Of a stretch of 64,000 nt of DNA, positions 57,310-64,000 are shown piece after piece. The stretch's first letter is position 1. Each line of letters starts with the position of its first letter. A program made the translations under genes and the position numbers. Location: NCBI GenBank assembly GCA_941918925.1, contig OW799234.1, forward strand, positions 118,953,128 to 119,017,127, given 5' to 3'. The notes below the pieces were generated by a model. It worked only from the letters and a program-made list of their open reading frames with translations, was not told the origin of the DNA and searched no databases. The DNA is from Phyto melanocephala (Eukaryota; Arthropoda; Insecta; Diptera; Rhinophoridae).

Positions 57310-57600
57310 CCGTGAGACGACCTATACCTCTGTATAGGAAGTCGGAGACATTGAAACAATAAATAAAATTGAGTTATATGGTTCTCCTCCAGTTACAAAA
57401 CGTTGATTCAGGCACCGCAAGTCGACCTATACCTCTGTAAAGGAAGTCGGAGACACTCGAACAATAAATAAAAAATTGAGTTTTATGGCTCTCCTCCAGA
57501 TACAAAACGTTTGTTAAGGTACCGCAAGTTGACCTTTACCATTGTAAAGAAAGTAGGAGAAATCTGAACAATAATTACTGCTGAGTTTTATGGAACAACT
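57310..57600. repeat. Three tandem units of about 106 bp, each with a hairpin
   Basis: Units start with GACCTATACCTCTGTA at 57,319, GACCTATACCTCTGTAAAGG at 57,424 and GACCTTTACCATTGTAAAG at 57,531, and share CGGAGACA, CAATAAATAAA, TTGAGTT, CTCCTCCAG and ACAAAACGTT. Each opens with a short stem: CTATAC/GTATAG in unit 1 and CTTTAC/GTAAAG in unit 3. Confidence 0.85.
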
Positions 57601-57850
57601 CCAGTCACATGTAAATTGAGTTTATTTGGTACTCCTCCAATGAAAATAAAAGCACGCCGTTAACTGTAGAATAGTCTGGAAACTGTATCCAAAGCACAGC
57701 TACGCGACGTCACACAGTTCACCACGTGAGAGTGAGACACGAAACTCTCGAAGTCAGATAAAAAGGGACAACCTTATTGCCTTAAAAAGATAATGCCAAA
57801 AACGCGCGAGCTCTTGACCCGACCAGAGCTGAATCACGACTGCGAGTCTT
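57601..57850. other. Less AT-rich segment of unknown nature
   Basis: Composition is noticeably richer in G and C (CTACGCGACGTCACACAGTT, CGCGCGAGCTCTTGACCCGA). No reading frame or element end is recognised. It may belong with the adjacent tandem units, for example as an LTR or leader of an element. Confidence 0.4.
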
Positions 57851-57852
57851 AA

Positions 57853-58063
57853 GCTGCCTTTACACTATCTGATTTCTTATCTGAGTTGAGTTATTAACAA
57901 CTAGTTTAAAGCTCTCCTAACTTTCAAAAATTTTAAATTTTTTTAATTTTGACATAAATATACTTGTTTGAAGCAATTCTAAATGAAAAAATAATATATA
58001 TAATATGTTTGAATGAGACTCAGTTGTTAAACTCAGATGAGAACGCAGGTAGTGTAAAGAAAG
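57853..58063. mobile_element. MITE with about 45-bp terminal inverted repeats
   Basis: CTTTACACTATCTG, TTCTTATCTGAGTT and TTAACAAC at the left are matched inverted by GTTGTTAAACTCAGATGAGA and CAGGTAGTGTAAAG at the right. About 211 bp, no coding; target duplication unclear. Confidence 0.7.
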
Positions 58064-59059
58064 CATTACGATGAGGACCCTTAATGTTTCAAAATATATA
58101 ACAACCACATGTGTAGCCTAGAATTTTAAACCAGTTGCAGTGAAAAATCTTTAAATAAAAGATTCATTTTCCATAATTGATTTAAAACAAATCTACCAGC
58201 ATGTACTTTCATATGCACATTCCAATCTTTCCTGTCAACAGAGGGGGCAAAGAAGTGTAAAATATGACCAAAAAATGTTTTGGAGCACCAAATCATACAC
58301 AAATTTTAGCAAAAAAAAAAAAATCAATTGTCATGACAACGACTAAAAAAATCTGATAAAAGTTGAAAAAAATATCAGAAATGAAATACAAAACAAAAAA
58401 ATAAAACGTTGTCATTTGCAGAATTTACGAAACATCAGTTTAAGTGATATTTGTTGGTTGAATTTTTTTCTTTAAGTGAAATTTGAACTTTAGCTAAATT
58501 TTTATTTTATTAAAGAAGATTAATGTAAATGTTATCGAAAAAAAATACCAGAATATAATAATTTAATTAATAAAGTTAAAATATATATTATTTGAAAAAA
58601 AATAAAACTTTTCTTTTTATGTCTGCTTAAGCTTATAAAAATATAAAATTTTCATAATGAATTTTAATTAACCATAAAATTGTAGCGGAAATATTGGCCA
58701 ATTAAAATTAATTCATATTAAATGTGTTTATATTCTTTGTGTTATTCATTTTCCTAGACACGTTCAATGCGTTTATAGACTTCATAAATAAAGTAAATAA
58801 AATAAATAAGCAACAATAACAACAACAAGAACAATATATAACCCACCTTTTATTATGACACTCATAAATCATAAACAGTTTAACACAGAGTGCTTCTTCA
58901 TAATTTCACAATGACTAGTGGCATGAAAAAAGAAAAACAAACTCAAAATACATTTTTAAATAAATGAATAAAAACATGAATGGCACACCCTCACCATACA
59001 TACAACAACGGTAACACTAGGGTGATCGATTAGTGAGACTTTTTCGAAAAACCGATCTT
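58064..59059. other. AT-rich DNA, no gene recognised
   Basis: No supported feature. Confidence 0.4.
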
Positions 59060-59230
59060 AGTCAATGGAATACATTTTCGAAACCAGCTACGAATTTATC
59101 ATCAGCAATATTTATAGGTACATTCATATGAAATTTGAAAATACTACTAATGTTACATCTTCATGAAATTAGAATTAGGGAAGTATAGCATGAATATTTT
59201 TAAATTTGTCTTTTTCTCTCTTATAAAATT
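59060..59230 (-). repeat. Dispersed repeat R, copy 3
   Basis: ATTTTCGAAACCAGCTACGA, ATTTATCATCAGCA, then ATTTTTAAATTTGTC on the plus strand are the inverse of the repeat at 40.16-40.30 kb and its end at 42.0 kb. Confidence 0.65.
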
Positions 59231-59384
59231 ACAATTTCAATTAGATTAATTTAATAAATGTTTTTTTGAAGTAGAACAATATTTACAATATTTTGTTGAA
59301 ATCTAAGTAATGATTGATTGAGGTGGTAAATTTTTAGAATGTCAGTTTCAGTTTCTTTTATCATTGTGTTTACTTATGATTTTT

Positions 59385-59480
59385 ATGAGCGGATTCGCTG
59401 CCGGCGAAAATGGTTGGGACCTGCCTGGGAAATCAAATTAGCCGGAAACCTCGCTGCGCATAACCGTTCCGTAACATAAA
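59385..59480. other. Short GC-rich island next to element F
   Basis: GCGGATTCGCTGCCGGCGAA, GGTTGGGACCTGCCTGGG and AACCTCGCTGCGCATAACCG stand out in otherwise AT-rich DNA. Origin unknown. Confidence 0.5.
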
Positions 59481-59715
59481 TGGCAAGTAAGGGCACACCA
59501 AACACGAATTTGGTGTGCTTTTTTAGCACAAAATTTATTATTTTGTTATTAACAGTTATCGATTTGGAATAATCTTTTTATACTAAAATATGTATCACTT
59601 TCTTTGTATAACTTCGATATACATACATACTAGTAGAATATTATCGTAAATTTAGTCCTTAGTTAAAATAGGCGTGTCAAAATAATTTCTGCTGATAAAT
59701 TCAACTTAGTCCCTT

Positions 59716-62405
59716 TTTATACCCGCCACCAAAAAAATGGTGGGGGTATATTCATTTTGTCATTCCGTTTGTAACACATCGAAATATCCATTTTAGACCC
59801 CATAAAGTATATATATTCAAAATCGTGGTTTGATTTTATGACGATCTAGCTATGTCCGTCCGTCTGTCCGTCTGTCCGTCTGTTGAAAGCACGATAGAGG
59901 TCGCACCGAAAAAGCTAGGGGGCTCAAATTTTGCCAGAATCTTTCTTATAGACAAGGTTTGTTTGGTATTGAAAATGGGCTAAATCGGAATATTAGGAAG
60001 AGAGTTATAGCCCGAAAAGCAAGAGTAGGTCGAAAAAACCGTGTCCTTCGAACATCGAATAAAATGGAATTGTGTCCAAACGCCTTCACGTAGACTCATG
60101 AAACTTCGAATATATATTTCCTGGGTAAAGACAATATTTTTCCCCGAAAATTGTCTAAATCTATGCATTAGGAGAGGAGTTATAGATCAAAATGTACGAA
60201 AATTTATACCGCACAGTGTATTTTTTAGTATATTTAAAAACAAAAACGTCATAAAAGCAACAAAATTGGATGTACGACTCTAAAATTTTGCACACTTTGC
60301 TTTTTTGTAACATGCTTTCTTGTAACGGCAAATCAATGTGCCACGCCCACTTTTACGCCCACCTCCCATATAACGTTTTAACTAAAATTCATATAATTTC
60401 TCTATTAATAAAGATTTTGGAATAATAAAGGCCTATCTTAACACCTCAGTTGTACTCATTCGCAAAAGTAACTTTGACACGCCTACTATAACGCCCACTT
60501 TTCACGTTATCTACCGTTAATGAAATTTAAAAGCTCATAAAACCGCTAAAATTAGAGGTATGATGATAAATTTTGCTACGTCTATCCCCCTAGGCAATTT
60601 CATTACTATGCCAGAAAATTAAGGTGCCACGCCCACTTTTACGCCCACCTCCCATATAACGTTTTACCTAAAATTCATATAATTTCTCTACTAATAAAGA
60701 TTTTGGAATAAAAAAGCGCTATATTGAAACACCTAAGTTATACTCATTAGCAAAAACAACTTTGACACGCCTACTATAACGCCCACTTTCACTTTTGAAG
60801 TGTGTCCAGACGCATAAACGTTGTCATGAAACTTCGAATATATATTTATCGAGTCAAAATAATAATTTTCCCTGAAAATCGCTTAAATCTATGAATTAGG
60901 AAAAGAGTTATAGATAAAAATGTACGAAAATTTATACCGCACAGTGTATATTTCAAATTTAAAACGTAATAAAACTGACAAAACTATATGTCCGATTCTG
61001 AAATTTTGAAAACATGGCTTTTTGGTCAAAGTCTTCGTTATAACAGAAAACTTTTTTCCTTAAATTTTTATAGAAATATATTAGTCATATATATTAGCAT
61101 TTATTTATCTTACACTGCACCATTTATTGTACTGTAGCTAAATATAAGATAAAGATGATAAGATAGATGACTCTACTAGCAACTACAAGATGGCATGCTA
61201 ACAACTTATGCTTATGTTCTCCTGAAGTTATGCTCTATTAAAAATGGGAATTTAGGAAAATTTTGACCTAAGTCAAAGAAATTGTCTCTAAACATTATAA
61301 ACAAATTATTTTCATGTACTAATGGCTAACAAATTTTAAAATTATACAAAACTTATTTCGTTTGAAAATCTTTTAAAAGCAAAATGTTATAGAAGTTTAA
61401 AAAACAAAATCTTACTAATAAATTTCCCGTTTTAGAAAAATGCAGAGAATGTATGTTTTAAATCACCCTGTGGCCCTTAAAATTTAACCTTAAATTCACT
61501 TTCTTCCTCTTAAATTCATGTAAATTCTCTATGAATAAAGATTTTGGAATACTAAAGGACTATTTTGAAATATCTAAGTTATGTTTATTAGCAGAAACTT
61601 TATTGACATTCGTATATTAACGGCCACTTTCATTGAAAGACTAAATTTACGAAAACATTTTACTAGCATACCGATTATAATGGGTTGTTTTATTTTAAGG
61701 GACTATGTTGATTTTGAATAAAATTATTATGATTTATTTCATCATTTCATTTTATTCATTATTATCATTTATTTTTATAATGATAATATTTGTATGCTTC
61801 AATTATGTATGGAACAAAATATCGGCCAAATGGCCCCCCAACCTAGGCGGCACACCACGATCCGATAGTCCAAATTTTCAATGACACTGTTGATGCTCGA
61901 TTGTTGGGCACGATGATGAGTCCAGGTTGCTTGCTCTTTTGCCACGTTATCGTGAAAAACAGCAATGTTTCCCATTCAACGAACTAAGATGGCACTCACA
62001 GATGTTTTCACATTTCATACAGACCTGCTTTGCAGACTATGTTGACCAAAAGAATCACGAAGTGCACAAAATGCATTTTGATTTGAACGCCCATTTTTAT
62101 AAAAATCTTTAATATTTAAAAGCGTTGCTCGATTGCGTATCTTTCCACGGTTCAAATTGAGTTAGTCTGAGATTGAGAAATGTCAAATGAAATACAAGAA
62201 AAAAGTTGAAGTTTAGATGTGGTTCACCTTAAACATGGGCCCTTAAAATTTAACCACCCTCTACAAAGAAAGTGATACATATTTTATTATAAAGAGATTA
62301 TTCTATAGCGGTTAACAAAATAATAAATATTGTGCTTTAAATGTACACAAAATTGGTGGTGGGTATAAAAGATTCGGCACAGCCGAATATAGTGCTCTTA
62401 CTTGT
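59716..62405 (-). mobile_element. Element E: full-length family-1 element nested in F
   Basis: On the minus strand it has the full set: ACAAGTAAGAGCACTATA, TTCGGC-TGT-GCCGAA, TATACCCACCACCA, nested M1, the extra internal segment also present in A, two GTGGGCG unit pairs, (GACG/GACA)n and CCACCA-T6-TGGTGG-CGGGTATAA. At about 2,690 bp it matches element A in length and order. No coding capacity. Confidence 0.8.
61681..62261 (-). mobile_element. M1 remnant nested in element E
   Basis: Minus-strand start GAGGGTGGTTAAATTTTAAG after CTTTCTTTGTA; the inverse end is near 61,681. About 60 bp present in the copy in A (from CATAATCATTCGAATTC to TTTAAATG) is deleted at 62,039. Open frames inside are antisense to the old transposase. 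Confidence 0.75.
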
Positions 62406-62449
62406 TCTTCCTTAAACTTTATCCTCAGAGAAATTATATGAATTTAATA

Positions 62450-62755
62450 AAGGGTGATTTTTTAGCTATTATCTTTTTGGCAACACTGGTTTAAACAGCT
62501 GACGCACGTTTCGTGTTTTGTTTCACTGTCAAACATCTTCAGTTTGGTCTATAATTTAACCATGAATCGTCTTACAAACGAACAACGCTTGCAAATTATT
62601 GAATTTTATTATCAAAATGCGAGCTCTGTTAAGAAAGTTCATCGCGCTCTTCTTATCGAAAAATTGTGTTCAGAAACGAAGCACACTTTTGGCTCAATGG
62701 GTACGTTAATAAGCAGAATTGTTGATTTTGGAGTGAAGATCAGCCAGAAAGCGTG
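62450..62755 (+). pseudogene. DD41D mariner fragment (copy 2)
   Basis: AAGGGTGATTTTTTAGCTAT and the same leader as copy 1, then MNRLTNEQRLQIIEFYYQNA and SSVKKVHRALLIEK from 62,562. The first catalytic region follows in another frame (IVFRNEAHFWLNGYVNKQNC), so the DNA-binding/linker region is deleted at nearly the same point as in copy 1. The catalytic Asp of the D-E-A-H-F block is Asn here. It stops after EDQPES, where element F sequence resumes. Confidence 0.75.
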
Positions 62756-63326
62756 ATATGGGAGGTAGGCGTTAAAGTGAGCGTGTCACATTTATTTTCC
62801 CAAAGCGTTCGGCCGAAAAGCAATATTTGCAAAATTTCAGAACAATAAATCTAATATTGTCAGTTTAATATATTTGAAATTTTGAATATACCAAAAAACT
62901 CATGTATAGCTTCTATCGTGCATAAGTAGATTAATACAATTTTCAGGGACAAATATTTTTTTACTTAGGAGATACACATTCGAAATTTCATGGCTCTAAG
63001 TTAATGCATTTGAACACAAATGCATTTTATTCGATGTCGGAAGGAAATGGTTTTTTTGAACTATTCTTGCAGTACAATCTATAACTCTCTTCCTAATATT
63101 TGCAAAATATTAATAATGGCAAAATTAAGCCCCTAACTTTTCCGGTTCGAGCTCTACGTGCTTTCAACAGACGGACAGACGGACGGACAATGCTAGATCG
63201 TCATAAAATAAAACCTTCATTCATAAAATATATACCCTATGGTGTCTAAAATGAATATTTCGATGTGTTACAAACGGAATGACAAAATGAATATACCCCC
63301 AGCATTTTTTTGCTGGCGGGTATAAA

Positions 63327-63711
63327 AACCGAATCTGTCAGTTGATATAAGGCTGGGTGCAGAAGCTATTATTGTTTAACTTAATTGGAAAAGCAGTGTC
63401 TAACATTTTGCAAAATCTTCAGGATAAGACAGAAAAAAAACTAAGTATATGGATTTATTAATAAATCATATCCGAAGTTGAAAACTATAAAAATGCAGGC
63501 TAAGGTTTTTTTTAATTACTTATGGAAATAATTTACTAAATTATGTCGAATATGCTTCCAATCAACCTTTGAATTATATTTATTTGTTTGTTGGGTTAAG
63601 CTGATCTATAGACATTATACTGGTACTTATACCAAAACATCGGAAGACTTTTACTCATAACAGTAACTACAAAATGGCATTCAATTATTTTATATATGTA
63701 TCAAATCTATT
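63327..63711. other. AT-rich DNA, nothing recognised
   Basis: No supported feature. Confidence 0.4.
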
Positions 63712-63731
63712 AAATAATAATAATAATAATG
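63712..63731. repeat. (AAT)n microsatellite
   Basis: About six AAT units. Confidence 0.9.
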
Positions 63732-63739
63732 TACCCCCT

Positions 63740-63930
63740 TCAACCCCCTCAATATTGGTATCAAACGAAAGAGCTTCACCAGTAGAATATACTTAAATAT
63801 GAAAAAAGTAAAATACAATAGGGAGTCAAATATAGTACTTTAAAATTAAACTACAACAAAACAAAATGGCGGATCAATTTTTTCTTGATGACATCGATAT
63901 TCGGCACGGCCGAATATGGCCTTTTCTTGT
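63740..63930 (-). mobile_element. 5' end of another mini-me-like element
   Basis: On the minus strand ACAAGAAAAGGCCATATTCG leads into a TTCGGC-CGT-GCCGAA hairpin and ATCGATGTCATC. The stem is the same as in families 1 and 2 with a different loop and flanks. The other end was not identified; 63,740 is a rough limit. Confidence 0.45.
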
Positions 63931-64000
63931 TATCCTTTACGCTTGTGTTATTAACAATTATTTAAGAAAATTTAAGTGATTTTCATTTTTCAGTATCAAT

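Larger units (their letters stand above)
59484..63326 (+). mobile_element. Element F: family-1 element split by element E
   Basis: The left part (59,484-59,715) begins with a different hairpin (GCACACCAAA/TTTGGTGTGC) and reaches the empty M1 site (CACTTTCTTTGTATAACTTC, near 59,597) and CTGATAAATTCAACTTAGTCC. The family-1 order resumes after element E at about 62,410 (CTTTATCCTCAGAGAAATTA), is cut again by a DD41D fragment, and runs through GTGGGCG-like units and (GACG/GACA)n to CCAGCA-T6-TGCTGG-CGGGTATAA at 63,326. Confidence 0.7.

Noticed and set aside
61927..62112. 61-codon plus-strand frame
   Set aside because: Antisense to the old M1 transposase region in element E.

Overview
The window looks like dipteran nuclear DNA. 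It is very AT-rich, has no recognisable host gene, and is packed with transposable elements of fly type: elements with the (GTCY)n core known from dipteran mini-me/DINE-1 repeats, several Tc1/mariner lineages, and non-LTR fragments with simple-repeat tails. A calyptrate fly is my best guess, but nothing seen fixes the species. Almost every reading frame above 60 codons is chance or a transposon relic. The only long intact coding stretch is a reverse transcriptase (47,029-48,459). No tRNA, rRNA or CRISPR array was seen.

Layout. 1-5.2 kb: little but a mariner relic near 2.6-3.2 kb. 5.2-7.9 kb: a dead piggyBac-type transposase split by a non-autonomous Helitron, then a 5'-truncated non-LTR element with a 12-bp target duplication and a TTAGG-like tail, then a short mariner derivative in the centre of a palindrome. 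11-22 kb: a Tc3-like relic, three large family-1 (mini-me-like) elements A, B, C, and a smaller family-2 relative. 22-30 kb: mostly unique DNA with one Tourist-like hairpin. 30.6-35.6 kb: two nested clusters, the second holding a non-LTR element with a 13-bp target duplication. 38-41.3 kb: a terminal-inverted-repeat element carrying two mariner-type elements, then another deleted mariner. 42.6-44.9 kb: element D. 47-49.8 kb: the reverse transcriptase next to a dead LTR-retrotransposon gag-protease on the opposite strand. 51.6-58.1 kb: inverted-repeat elements, two more mariner relics and a tandem array of hairpins. 59.5-63.3 kb: element E (minus strand) inserted in element F (plus strand), with two mariner-type inserts.

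Family 1 is the main actor. Its 5' end has a TTCGGC-NNN-GCCGAA hairpin followed by TATACCCACCACCA. Its 3' end has a (GACG/GACA)n tract, a TTTATGGGGTC core and a terminal hairpin ending GGTGGCGGGTATA. The larger copies hold roughly 288-bp internal tandem units rich in GTGGGCG. Five copies carry the same mariner remnant at the same TA, while three keep the empty site, so the mariner landed in an ancestor that then multiplied as a composite. Together with paired changes in the terminal hairpin, this is the most informative signal here. I did not find an undescribed protein-coding system.
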